This document shows, in pieces, positions 34,840-46,800 of a stretch of 64,000 nucleotides of DNA. How positions within the stretch are numbered: position 1 is the stretch's first letter; every line of letters begins with the position of its first letter. The stretch covers positions 166,380 through 230,379 of the forward strand of contig JBBHKE010003383.1 in NCBI GenBank assembly GCA_037447655.1, given 5' to 3'. A model generated the notes under the pieces. The model saw only the letters and a program-made list of their open reading frames with translations, was not told where the DNA came from and searched no databases. The stretch is from Zygnema cylindricum. Its lineage: Eukaryota > Streptophyta > Zygnematophyceae > Zygnematales > Zygnemataceae. The position numbers and the translations under genes were made by a program.

Positions 34840-36489
34840 ATGACCACACCGGCATTCTCATCGTCTTCGGTTCCGGCTGTTGTCTCAGAAAAACACATAC
34901 AGGAGGCTTTTTCAGCTCCAAAAAAGGTCAATGGATCTCCGAGGCGAAGGATGAAATGCGATCGATAATGGAGGCTCACACTTTGGAGCTTGTGGAACTT
35001 CCGCCGGACCGAAAGGCAATCGGCTGTAAGTGGGTCTTCAAAGTTAAGCTAAATCTAGATTATTCTATTGAAAGATATAAGGCTAGGCTTGTTGCAAAAG
35101 GCTATAGTCAAAAAGAGGAAATTGACTATGAAGAGACTTTTTCTTCGATTGTCCGATTTCCAACTGTTAGAATTTTGTTGTCTTTAGCGGCCATTTTGTT
35201 ATCTTTAGCGGCCATTGAGGATATGGAATTACATCAAATGGATGTTAAGACAACTCTCTTGCATGGAGATTTATAGGAATTGATGTATATGAAGAAGCCT
35301 AAAATTCATGCAAAGACCATAAAAGAAAATCCGGTCTATACGCAGCTGAAATCCTTGTACGGTCTGAAATAGGCTCCTCGTCAATGGAATCTGAAACTAG
35401 ATGTGTTTCTAACCGGTCTTGGCTTTGTACAGATTAGTTCAGATCAATGAGTCTACGTTATGGAAGATAAGATGGGATTATTTACATTGCGATGCATGTA
35501 GATGATTTGCTGCTGCTAAATAAGTTATTAAATGATATTAATAAAATAAAAGCAGCCTTGAATTCAAGATTTGAGATGAAGGATTTAGGGGAGGCAAAGT
35601 ATATTCTTGGAATTCAAGTAGAAAGGGAAAGAGATAGGAGATAAATCTATCTAACGCAACGGGAAGCGATAGGGAATGTGCTTGAAAAATTCGGCATGGT
35701 AGAGGCAAAAAGAAGTGCCACTCCTATGGAATTTAAGCAGAAAGTGGAAGGCATGGAGACCGATGGAGGAGTCATTTTTGACGACACCTAGGAGTCAAGG
35801 GAGGCAGATTTTATGGCCACCATTCCATACCGGCAGATTTTCGGCAGCCTAATCTACTTCATGAACTGCACAAGGTCGGAGATTGCAGCAGCAGTTGGTG
35901 TTTTGAGCCGGAGTTTGCAAAATCCGAGGAAAACGGATTGGGAGGCAGCAAAGAGGGTTCTTTAGTACCTTGTAGGGACACAGAATCTTGACTTCCTCTC
36001 GGTGGAGACGAAGAAAACATTCAAAGTAAGCGGAGACATGCCAAGCTGCAGTTCCACCACCGGATTTATTTTGAAGATTGGAAGTGGAGCATGCTGTTGG
36101 AGCTGCAAGATTCAAAAGGTAACAGCTCAGTCTACAATTGAAGCTGAACATATGACGACAAACTCAGCTGTCAAGGAGTTCTTGTGGGTAAATTATCTCC
36201 TTCAACAACTTCATTTCATGCAATCCAAACTTCAAATAGTGTGGTATGATAACCAGACAGCTATTGCAATTGCATCTAACCCGAGTAATCACTTCAAAAG
36301 CAAGCACATTGATACCAAGTTGCATTTTGTGAGAGAGAAGGTGATGAACAAAATTTTGAAACTTAGTTATTTGCCGGATGAGATGATGGTAGCCAATATG
36401 ATGACTAAGGCAATACCGACACCTAAATTGAAGTTTTGCACAGACGAATGTGGACTTAGTGGTTGAGAGAGTCTAAAGGTTTAGCGGAA
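34840..36489 (+). pseudogene. Copia unit 5: gag start fused to RT and RNase H
   Basis: A gag start of the other subtype (MTTPAFSSSSVPAVVSEKH) runs directly into the start of RT (QEAFSAPKKGQWISEAKD). RT continues in frame to TAG at about 35274, with a small internal duplication (ILLSLAAI twice). The remainder follows unit 4 base for base, including its stops, and ends with RNase H (STIEAEHMTTNSAVKE) and TGA at 36464-36466. Gag body, protease and integrase are deleted at one junction with CATACAG microhomology. Confidence 0.75.
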
Positions 36490-37308
36490 TGTTGTTTTGG
36501 AAACCTTTAGTCCTCTCTATATCTCGTGTGTGAGAAAGAGATTTCGGACCTAGTCGCTTTTGTGTGCGGGTTGACTTATCGTAGAAAGGTTTGTAGTGTG
36601 GTATGTAAGTCCGAAGGGAGTACACGGATTCGGTACACTCCAGGCACACGTGTTGGTTATTGAGGAAGTCAAGATTGTTTGTTCCGGACGACGAAGTAAA
36701 GTTTCATTTGGGGACCAGGTTTACATGTGGAGGTTCATCTTCGGTGATGAAAGAATGGGCCAACGGCGGACGGAGTCCGTCGTAATTTTTGGAAGAGGAA
36801 TAATGACTCAGTCGTCATTTAAGCGGGTGAACTTTTACCGCGTACTATTTCATTTTAACAACTGTTAGTTTTAGGTTTGTTGTAAATATTTGTATACGGT
36901 TGGCGGCGTGGTTTTGTTTTGATAAGGTTTAGTTTACCGGTCGACCATGGTAATTGTGGTACGATGTAGATCAGTTGTAGGTTCACTTGTATATGTAAGA
37001 CTTAGAATATTTTCGAGTTAGGATTTCCTTTTATGAAGAACAACGAAGCAGGTTTTAGGTGTGTTTAAATTATAAGATCATTGTGATCTTTGGGCAAAAC
37101 CTTGTGAAATTTTGTATGTGATTTCTTTGTTGTATAATCTACTTTGTGGATGATTTGCAGACCTAGGGTGTGTCTGTTTTGCTTGGAGCTTCATTGTGAA
37201 ATTGGTCTTTTGTGGGGTTTTTGTGAGAGTTTCCACTTTGTGTATTGATTATTATGGCAACTGCCGATGCTTCTTCTTCTTCTTCTGGTGTACTGGTTGC
37301 CTCAGGCT
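36490..37308 (+). repeat. Copia C family LTR 6, leader and gag stub
   Basis: TGTTGTTTTGGAAACC to the gag ATG at 37254. The gag then reads MATADASSSSSSGVLVASG for 18 or 19 codons and ends at 37308-37312, where the sequence changes to an inverted copy of another gag start. Confidence 0.7.
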
Positions 37309-38239
37309 AACATTTCCTTCTATCAAAAAACTGGTATCCGTGAGGGCGGGCCCGTAATATGTTGTTTTGTGGATACTACACCCATTGAAGATGAAAATGA
37401 GGCAAGAGTAGTCATCACAAAATTAATACAAGTAAAAAGCCCACACAGATGATCAGAAAAACATCCAACTTTAGAACACAACCTAGGACAAATTAGGCAA
37501 CCAAATGGACAAAAAATATGACACAATGCAGATGCTACAAAGAGGAATACAAGTGCAAATTTACACAGAAATCTGCAAACAGATGTAAGAGAAACTCTCA
37601 ATCAAACATATCAAAATGTTAAAGCATAATTTGATACAACAAGTTCATAACTTCTGAAATAGTTAAGTCCTACACTTATACCTAAAAGATATATCCTTCA
37701 GAAAGCTAGTAGCCACTCACTTTCCTAACCAAGGTAAGAAGGCATATCAGCCATGCATCAATAATATCTACCACAGCTAAGGAGGATACTTGAATATGTA
37801 AAAGTATGTTATACAGAATGAATTTGAACTAAGACCTTAATCAAACAAAACACGCCTATGTACAATTAGGGATATGTTACGTCACTCTATACTATACAAA
37901 ACACGTCGGATAATCATAGACGTGGTCTCGGTTGACCAGCGTCCGTCGGCAGCAAATCTTCATCGTCCATCTTTCATAAGTTTCATCCAAGATAAAACTT
38001 TGTGTGACATCTCAGTCTTCTGGTGAATCTGAGTCGTAGAACCGATTTTTGCAGAGAGTCTCATCTCAGTTTGTTAACGCGTGTCCCACGAATGTGATAC
38101 ACAATGTACTCCTTCAGTGTTCACTGTCACACTAATTTTGGTACATATTGAACCAAACTTCCACAAAATAAACTAAGTGCCCAAAAGACACTCCACTCAC
38201 ATACGAGGCTTAGTGAGGACTAAAGCTTTCAAAACAACA
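37309..38239 (-). repeat. Minus-strand copia gag stub, leader and LTR 7
   Basis: Reading minus: LTR starts TGTTGTTTTGAAAGC at 38239, right after RNase H and a purine tract, and runs through a long AT-rich LTR/leader to a gag stub with ASFSSSMGVVSTKQ and HITGPPSRIPVF (about 37425-37323). So here too one LTR sits between an RNase H end and a gag start. The gag stub abuts the plus-strand gag stub in opposite orientation. Confidence 0.65.
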
Positions 38240-39060
38240 CTCCTTTAAAGCTTTAGACTCTACTAACCACTTAGACCACATGCCTCTCTACAAAATTTCA
38301 ATTTTGGAGTAGGAAAAGGTTTTGTCATCCTATCTGCTAGCATTTCCTCATCGAATAAGTAGATAAGCTTCCGAATTTTAGCCATCACATTTTCCCTCAC
38401 AAAGTGTAACTTAATATCAATACACTTACTTTCAAAGTGATGTCTATGATTATAAGCAATAGCAATAGCAGTTTGATTGTCACACCATACGACTTGAGGA
38501 CCAAACTGCATAAATTTCAGTTCTTGTAAGAGAGATTTTACCCAAAGAAGTTCATTAAAAGCTGAGCTAGCTGCCATGTATTCAACTTCCATGGTTAACT
38601 GAGCTGTCACCTTTTGAAGCTCGCTGGTCTAGCAACAAGTAACATCATTGATCTTCAGAATGAATCCAGTGGTAGAGCGTATCATCATAACTTGCATCGC
38701 TCCAGGTGGTGATCTTCACTTCATCTCTTCTGAGAGAAAGTCAGAGATCTCGTGTTCCTGCAAGATATCTGAGAACTTGTTTTGCTTCCTCTCTGTTTTG
38801 CTGCCTCCCAATCTGATCTTTTCGGGTTCACAAGGCTTCGGCTCAAAGCTCCAACTGCCAATGCAATTTCAGGACGCGTGCAGTTCATGAAGGAGATAAG
38901 CCTCCCAAGAACTTGTCTGTAGGGAATTATGGACATGAACTTTGACTCGGTAATTCCGTGGTCTCTATTGATTGACTGAATGGGCAGCCTATGTAAAGCC
39001 TCTAGGATAATATTTGTCCTTTCACTTTCCCACTGAATAAGTGCCACTCTGACACACAAA
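38240..39060 (-). pseudogene. Minus-strand copia RT end and RNase H
   Basis: Minus frames give IPYRQVLGRLISFMNCTRPE and ALAVGALSRSL (RT end, 39059-38721), then after a shift EVEYMAASSAFNELLWV, VVWCDNQTAIAIAYN, KCIDIKLHFVREN and ACGLSG (RNase H, 38610-38263). It is the coding partner of LTR 7. The upstream part (most of pol and gag) is missing beyond 39060. Confidence 0.75.
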
Positions 39061-39780
39061 TATTCTTACCACCCTTACCGTTGTGAGGACACAACTCCTC
39101 TGAGCCGAACGCAAAAAGAATCACTGAATTTGATCCCCTGAGCAGTAAGTTATGGCTGGTTAAAGATGACCAATATAGTTACAAGCTCTTTTAGAGAGAG
39201 GTACCTAAATTTCACTAAGTCTTAGTCTATCTACTCACGTCTACCTACTAAACGTCTACGTTACTACTAATGGCCAGCATCTTAAGGAGTTTCGTTCATG
39301 TAAAGTAGTCTAGACATAGGCTAGTATCGCTTAAGCGTAGCGTAGCTGTTACTTAGGCTAATTTTGGACTTAAAATATTTTAGCTTTTGGATAAGAATTT
39401 TATCTTGGCAGCGGAGCTTCTCTCTTGCTCTCTCTCACCGATTGCCCACGTGTCTCTCTTATCCTTGCTAGCTAGCTGTAGAGGCTAGATAGATTACGAA
39501 TATTACCTCTTGTTTGTATGCCCACGCTTTTAATCCATGCGGCCCTACGCCAAGTCCAAAAGGTTTCCTTTCAAAGCTTGTGTTGTCTTTTGGGAGTGGT
39601 GGATTGAAACTCGTGTGGAGAGGCATCTGTGCCTTCCTCGGGCAGTCGGACAGTTCGGGTGGTTTGTTGATGTGTTGGTTTTCTTGCTTATATCTTGGCT
39701 GGGGTGGAAGATTGTCTTTTTGGCCAAAACAGGATTTTCTTTTGGTTTTTGGTTGAGATTGTTTTTTTGCTTCGTTGGTA
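39060..39780. other. Spacer between copia fragments
   Basis: No gene seen. A pyrimidine-rich stretch (CTCTCTTGCTCTCTCTC) lies near 39420, and 39514-39830 holds a plus frame (about 80-96 codons) with no recognisable motif. It interrupts what appears to be copia A-type sequence and may be a small insertion. Confidence 0.3.
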
Positions 39781-40430
39781 TTACAGAAAACTCTTGTAAA
39801 GAATACGTAGAAGACCCGAGAGCCTAGTGTTGATGAGATTTTCCTGTGAAAGGCAAGGAGTCTTAGTGGCCCGATTATGGAGGACTTGGATTCCAAGTTT
39901 GTAGGTAAGTTCACCTAGGTCACTCATGTCAAAATGACGTTTAAGGAGTTTGACGTAAGAAATTTGAGAGAGAGGGGGACCAACAAGGATGAGGTCATCA
40001 ACAAAAATAGCAGCAATGATTAAAGAAACACCAGAGCGACGCAAATAGATGCTGAAGTCGGCATTAATACGAGAGAAGCCCTCTTTTCAGAATGGCATCG
40101 ATAGTATGGTTCCAAACGCGAGGGGACTGTTTAAAACCGTAGATTGTTTTGATGAGTATATTGTTTTGATGAGGTGATACACTTCAGAGCCAGGGGACAT
40201 ATACCCTTCAGGTTCTTGCATATAATTTTTTTATAAGAGGACACCGTTCAAAAAGGCATTTTTGACATCCATCCGATGAACATGGAAATCATGTTCAACA
40301 GCCAAAGCAAGGATTGCGCGAATCAAAGTGAGACGAGCAACTAGAGCACAAGTTTTGGTGAATTCAATGCCCTCGGCTATCAAGCGAGGCAGAAGGTAAG
40401 ATGTGACAGAAGGAGGGAGAAGAAAGCTTC
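39781..40430 (-). pseudogene. Second copia A-type RT fragment
   Basis: The stretch 39840-40380 is colinear with 21385-21900 of copia A. The minus frame at 40044 reads IIAAIFVDDLILVGPP (RT catalytic box, FVDD), FDMSDLGELTYKLGIQVLHN and TKTPCLSQE. It is cut on both sides and lacks RNase H and LTRs. Confidence 0.75.
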
Positions 40431-42469
40431 ACTATAAAGTAGATAGAAGGAGAGAGACAAAACTCTCGAAGGCAATAGGTAAGTGGAAGCCATCGTAGAA
40501 AGTCAGTGTTTATGCATACATAATTAGTTAATTACATATATTTGCGGGAAAAGGAGGAAAGCAATTTGCAGGGTAAATTTGGGGGGACGTTTCAATTTTA
40601 AGCTTCACATTGACGCTCAAATTTTCAAATTACGAATGTTTAGAAAGTATTCATGGAGGGAAGTTTCAATCGGCTTCAACATTTTCAACTTTTGGCGCTC
40701 GTCTTTTCAAAAAGTTAAAGTTTCCCGCTCTTTTGTGGGCTGGAGACCCGGAGTTTTGTAAAAGTGTGGACATTTCATACAGCCGCACGAAATCATTGTA
40801 ACGTGCGGAAATCTCCGATAATGCGGGCGAATGAAATATCCACGTGGCATAGTTGTGCAGTACACCACCCATCGCTATTAGAGTTATGTGAAACATTAAC
40901 TTTAACTCTATATTTTAATCAGCTTCAACTCTATATTTTAATCTGCTTCAACTCTATATTTTAATTAGCTTCAACTCTACATTTTAATTGAGTGCGCAAG
41001 CTCAAGGGTAATTACAAATTACTAATTAGTAATTAGTAATTACACTATCGAATAAATACTCTCCATAGTTGTTCAAACCGTTTAGTGCGGACGATTCAAT
41101 CGCGACGAATTATACGTAACGAATGCATTGAAAGATTTGAAAAAATCATTAAAATCGTTAATGAATTTTCATCCGTATTATTCCGTACATGTAAAAAAAA
41201 TTGAATTTTGCATATAGCGCAGTTTGTAATTTTTCCGTTAAATGAGCGCTAAACAATGTTAAATATTTAAATATGTATCACACATAGTTTTCACATCTGA
41301 ATTTCTTCAACGACTGGATCCAATTTCAGCAAAGGCTACTGCGAAATGGCATAGTGCCAGGTTCAAATCTCGGCCAGTGCTAAACTTTTGTCAAAGTTTT
41401 CAACATTCCATGGCGGCTTCTTTCAAAAAAATTGAAGAAGACGTTCGTACAGTTTTCAAACTTACCGCGCGCAAACAGTGTGACATTTCAACGTCTCTTT
41501 TCGAAAATGTCCGTACATTTTCGATAAACTTACGTACATGTTCCGTGGAATTTCTGTTCGGTTTACTGGACAGAAAGTACTAATAACTGCGACGTATGTT
41601 TTCGTCAAATTCCGTACATTTCCGTAAAAAACCGTACAATTTACGAAAAGTACTGTACTTTTACCGTTAACTGTCCGTTCAGTTTACCGGACAGAAAGTA
41701 CATTGCGTTTTTTACGATTTTTTCAACAGTCACGAATTATACGTAGAAACTGGAAAATTTGAAAAAATAGCATGATTTGAACAACAAGGATACTCTTGTT
41801 ATCAAATCGTACAATTCCAAAAGTTTGTAGACGGTAGTTATTCCGTTGACCATATTTATGTAATTTTACATGACGTACTTTTGTACGAAAACAAAGACTT
41901 GGGTGACGGGGCAAAACTCACTATGTTAAGTTTCACCCTTATGGTGGAGTTACTTCTGACGAAAATAAATAAAATGTCGTCGGCAAGCTTAGTACAATCC
42001 ACACTAATATTGGTACAAAATCCTCAAATGAGGTCGAATTTCACATTACTCATGTATGCACTCTACAAAATTAGCCAATTTGGAAAGATGATGAAATAAT
42101 ATTGACATTGATACACTACATGGATTTTATTCTAATATTTAACTAAATAGTAGTCAATGGTGTGCCACAAAATATTGGTCGACAAACAAAATCACCCACC
42201 AAGGAAACAACGGAGAACAACAAAGCAAAACAAAAACTAAAAATAGGCACAAACAAAACGATCCCAAATTCTTCATAACCAACCAAACGACCAAAATGAA
42301 GAAAAATAAAGACGAAGTCTTCTTGCTACAACGATGTCAATTTAACAACCCCCCCACCATAAACGCATTTGTATAATACCGATTTCTCACTCCCAATTCC
42401 AAAACCGTATGATTCTGTACGAATATATTTATAAACATTGAGAGACTCGGGTCAAAACCCAAATTGACA
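40431..42469. other. AT-rich spacer with small repeats
   Basis: No gene recognised. It includes the 23-bp minisatellite at 40900-40991, an ATTAGTAATT palindrome cluster at about 41020-41045, and two hairpin-prone CTGTCCGTTCAGTTTACCGG-like blocks near 41560 and 41668. GTAC words are frequent. Confidence 0.35.
40900..40991. repeat. 23-bp minisatellite, four units
   Basis: Units at 40900, 40923, 40946 and 40969, each CTTCAACTCTATATTTTAAT plus three variable bases. Confidence 0.9.
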
Positions 42470-42970
42470 CTAATTATACATCCAACACTAATTTGGATAT
42501 ACATTCCCTTATTGTAGCTGCTATAGTCTGTGTTTACATAGTCGAAGTTTGAACAGGTGAAAACAGGCTCGTGGGATTTTCCCTCGTCGTTATTACTAGG
42601 GATAAAACCTGAGTGCGCTTTCCTGTGTCGGCTCCATTACATATCGTACACTTTTTATATATCGATATTATATATCTATCACTTTTTATATAACGAGATT
42701 AGATATCCTACACTTCATATACGGACATTATATATCGTACGATTTTTTTGTAAGATTGTCCAAAATAATGAACAGTTTTAATGCGGATTAACACATATTG
42801 TACACTGCTATTTAAAGACGCTCCAAATTAGAGTAATTGACACTAATTAAACTGTACCTTTATTACCGTAAAAGAAAAAATAAAATTATTAATTCTATTT
42901 TAGGTTCGAGGGTCAAAATTTAAGAGCGCCGACATAGAGTTATTAACACTAATATCGATTCATGTTGTAA
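42470..42970. repeat. Dispersed repeat family R2, copy 2
   Basis: Same family and orientation as 3426-3850. A local run of ATATATC/ATATCG motifs near 42640-42740 is specific to this copy. Confidence 0.45.
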
Positions 42971-43383
42971 CTTGGTCAAAGTTAAAAAATAATCCTCATT
43001 ATCTAGACCTAAATGAGAACTATTAACATCAAAATAAACTCAACTCTTTAATTTTTTTGACACTATTAACGATTTTGGTGAAGCGCACATTCAAGTAATA
43101 AAACGAATCACAATTTATAATAACCCATTTATTATAAATAAACACAGACAGGATAAAATTAAAAAGCACGATGGTATCTAAGTCCGGGGGTACAAAAAGG
43201 GTGGCGTGGACAAAACTGAAAAACTACAAGCAGGGCAATAAAAAACAAAGAAAGCAATGGGAACACATAAAAATGTCAAGTAAAATAAAAGCACCCAAAC
43301 TCAAAATGAAAAGCGCCGCAACTCACTACACCAAAACTACAACCCCAACCCCAACTAAATTAAATATCTACGAAAAGCAACCC

Positions 43384-43860
43384 TGAAAGTCCCCCCAGCC
43401 CGGAGGAGCACGTTGAGGGAGTTCTAGAACACGTCGACAATCCATAACCGCAATAGCCGATCGAAAGAGAATAGAAGCCTGCACTCACTGTAAAGCCACA
43501 GATAAACGTTGACGATAAAAAAAAGTAAGGACCGAAGGAGGAGGGCTCCCACCGCTCAAAAGCACGTCGAGCACAAGTACGGAGAAACTCGTCCAACGCA
43601 ACACCTAAACAACCAAAGATCTCGACCGCCATCGAAATAAAGTCATCCATAAGGTCCCGGTGGGCATAATCACGCTCCTTCGCCTTAGCGACATCACGAG
43701 GTGCCACCCCAACACATCGAGCCACAAACATTATCATCAAAAATGCGACAGGCACCATCGAGCAAAACAACATCGATCCGGCGCGAGGGAATAATATGAG
43801 AAACCTCCCGACGCACAGAAAAACCCCCCTCCAAAGTGATAATCGCAGCGTCTACCGACC
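43384..43860 (-). pseudogene. LINE-like element, nuclease-like C-terminal piece
   Basis: Minus frames read AIITLEGGFSVRREVSHIIP, then SRRIDVVLLDGACRI, and after a shift VAKAKERDYAHRDLMDDF, ISMAVEIFGCLGVALDEFLR and TCARRAFERW. The same string of motifs occurs at 58097-59232. I recall this pattern (E...H, DVVxxD, KERxYxHR, VEIFG) as the C-terminal region after the zinc motif in RT proteins of plant and algal non-LTR elements; the family name is from memory and not searched. RT itself is absent here. Confidence 0.5.
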
Positions 43861-43869
43861 TTTGCATTT

Positions 43870-45040
43870 TGACAAAATGTATCCCTCAACCAAAGACTTA
43901 TTTTGTTTCAATCCCATTTTTTTTTATATTTTTTTAATACCGTATTTGTCTTATTTTTCTCGACATCCTTCATTTCTTTGTCATTTTTTATTGCGATTTC
44001 CCCTCTCAAAATTTTGCCATATGCCTTATTTTTTTATTATTTTTTTTCATGTTTAGTCAGATGGTTTACCGTCCCATGTCCTCAAATAAATTTTATTACT
44101 TTATTGATTTAATTATTTATTAATTAATTTATGTATGCAAAGGTCATTACCCATTTTCACAAAAAAAAAAAAAAGATTTATGACAAAGATAAATAAGAAA
44201 CACAACCATCCAAACTATATTCGATTTTTAATTGTATCCTAATTCTTGACATTTTTCTTCTTTTTAACGACTTTCAATGTTCTAATGTTAGATTACATTA
44301 AACGGCTCTCTTTCTCTCCCTCCCTCCCTCTCCCACTCCCTTTAAAAACTTTCATTCCTTCCCTCCCTCTCCCTCTCCCTTCTCTCTCGCTACTTTTCAC
44401 TCACTACCTCTACCAAAAAATAAGCAGCAATCTTTCACCTCTCTCTCTCCTCTCCCTCACTCTCTCTCTCCCTCTCCCTCTCCGTCTCTCTCTCTCTCTC
44501 TCTCTCTCCCTCGCCCTCTCCCTTTCCCTCTCCCTATACCCAAAAAGTCCTCCCGCAGTTTTCAAAAAGCTGTAATAAAAATTAAAAATCACCTCGCACA
44601 ATCCCAACAACACTTCTCCGAAAACTTTTCGCTGCCCGAAACACCCGAAAACTTTTGTTTCCCACTTTCCTTCTCCGTTTCTTTCCCAAATTCTATCCCT
44701 TTCGATTTTTTTTCGTTTTTCGTTGATTCTTCTTTTTTCAACGATTAAATAACTTAAAAAAACCTTAAAAAACTTAAAAAAAACATGAAAATTCATAAAA
44801 AAAACCACAAAAAAGTAAAAAAAAACGAATACAAAAAAATAGATAATTGAAATAAACTAAAAAAAAACCAAAGAGAAAGCAAAAAAATGAAACCCTATCG
44901 CAAAAAAAATAAGAATAATCAAAAATTGAAAAGAAAGGCACACGATAAAATACAGTTTAAAGTGGGAAACGAACATAAATAGATTAAAAGCAAATACAAA
45001 ATTTAGTATTTTATGAATACATACCTCACTTGAACACAGG
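43870..45040. other. Low-complexity AT and CT tracts
   Basis: No gene seen. 44300-44540 is CT-rich (CTCCCT, CTCTCT runs) and 44750-45000 is A-rich on the plus strand. The open frames here are by-products of base composition. Confidence 0.5.
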
Positions 45041-45069
45041 TGTATGGCTCCATCCCCAATTTTTTTTCC

Positions 45070-45780
45070 TTGTGCTTTCTTTCGGCCAACTTTAACCAAA
45101 ATATTGAAAACCCTTTGAAATCTTCGAGAGAATACGCTTCTCTTATACCTTCTTGGCGATCTTCATGGTTATTCTTTTTAAAATTTGAAGTATTTTTTTT
45201 TTATTATTGTAAAAGTTTTTGAATGATATTGTTTCCTAAAAGGTTTTCACCCCCCCCTCTTTTTATAGCTAACTGAGTTTAATATTCGTCTTCGAGTCTT
45301 TTCACCCATTGTATGAGTGTGTTGTAGCTCTTATCTTTGTTATTCTCTAATAGTCCAATAACCCCATCAGGTGTAATAGCTACATTTGGGTGTCCTTGTC
45401 CACTTCAAAAAAATTCATACTGATTTAAACCGTTTCTATAGGCTGATGCAGTGTTCGGATTATGTTGTTTTAAAGTGTCTCTAATAATACGTTGTCTTTC
45501 TGACTCGCTATACGGTGGTGGGATTTTTATTCCTACATTGCTATCATCATCATCTAAGTGAACTACCTTCTGACAGTTTCCAAATGTGAGCCCTAATACA
45601 ATACTATGTATAATTTGGAAAATTCGTTTACGCCAAGAAAACATTATAAAGACAAAGAAAATAATAATAAGAAAATCCTCTAAAAGATGTAATTCAAAAG
45701 AAAAAATGTTAAAAGAAAAACGGGTGAAAGAAGGAAAAAGTAAAAGATGGGAAAAAGAAAAAAAAAAACGGAAACACAAA
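45070..45780 (-). pseudogene. Tyrosine-recombinase element, N-terminal piece
   Basis: The minus frame ending at about 45280 reads PPYSESERQRIIRDTLKQ, HNPNTASAYRNGLNQYEFF, a TGA, then SGQGHPNVAITPDGVIGLL and NTLIQWVKRLEDEY. A further exon-like stretch at about 45190-45072 reads EDRQEGIREAYSLEDF and KGFSIFWLKLAERKHK. NT..AY....YEF and RE.YSLEDF....FWLKLAE fit the N-terminal core-binding part of Ndc10/Crypton-type recombinases. It lies on the wrong side (lower coordinates) to be the 5' end of the element at 49.1-51.4 kb. It therefore comes from another copy or from a rearrangement. Confidence 0.5.
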
Positions 45781-45789
45781 ACGAAAAAG

Positions 45790-46800
45790 AAAAGAAAAAA
45801 AGAAAAAAAATGATTTATGATTAAAAGAAGAAGATAAAGTAAAAAAATAGAAAAAAAAAGAAAAAAAAAATGTATTAATATATAGAAAAAAGATAAAGAA
45901 GTAAAAACAAAATAAAAACGACCAAACTAATCAAGAAGACAGTAACAAATTAAAATAAATAAAAAGACAAAAAGTTAATAATATTAGAACAAAAAACAAA
46001 TTAGTTGTAGGTTATAAGTTGTAGGCTGTAGGATTTAACTGTAGGTTTCAAAACCAAATACGTTAAAACAGTAGTCAAAACCAATCGTTAAAGTGTACCT
46101 AAAAGTTAAATTAATATAAGTCCATGTTTACGTACGTTTAAAAACAAATTGAAACGTAATTATTTTTGATACATACTAAAAGAGATTAGTTTACATTAAA
46201 GAGTAACAATTTGAAACGTAATAATTCACGATACATATTGAAAGAGCGTTGGTTTACATTCGAGCTTACGAAATTTCGCGGAGAGCTAATCTACATTGAA
46301 GAGTACGGAATTCAACATAACCACGTACGGAAATCCGCGCGGAGATTTAATCGACATTGAAAAGGACAGAATGTAACATTAAAGCGTACGGAATTCGACT
46401 AGTATAGTTACATTTGGGAGTCAGTGAATCTTACATGCGGATTCGCATTGTACTTTTGAAAACTTGAATGTAGATAACTTCTCCGCTTTCAAAATAACTT
46501 CTCCTCCTTTCAAAGTACTAGTTCAATGATGACCGTAGAATATTTTTTCAACTCTCCGCATATGCTCCTCATTTCAAGTAGCATACGAAAAAAATCGCCT
46601 GCGGCGCCAAACAACAATACCAAACGACAATATAACTGTACTTTTACTCTTTTGTTTTTTATGTCATACATCAAATGTTCTCATGTGACGCGCGGCTCAA
46701 CCTGTTCAATCTTTATCAACAGATTATTTGGTAGCACTTAAAGTGTGAACACTTATAAAATATTATAGATATTTTCGAGACACGAAGTCGATTTACATGT
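45790..46800. other. A-rich then GTAC/CG-containing spacer
   Basis: No gene seen. 45700-45960 is A-rich. A degenerate tandem pair of about 62 bp lies at 46143-46265. A second pair with CTCATG(T/A)GACGCGCG and TTTAAGTGTGAACACTT-like words lies at 46676-46765 and 46797-46880. Confidence 0.35.

Noticed and set aside
41330-41390. tRNA gene or tRNA-derived SINE from GGTTCAAATCTCGG
   Set aside because: A B-box-like word is present, but the A-box-like TGGCATAGTG is only a few bases away, so no cloverleaf can form.
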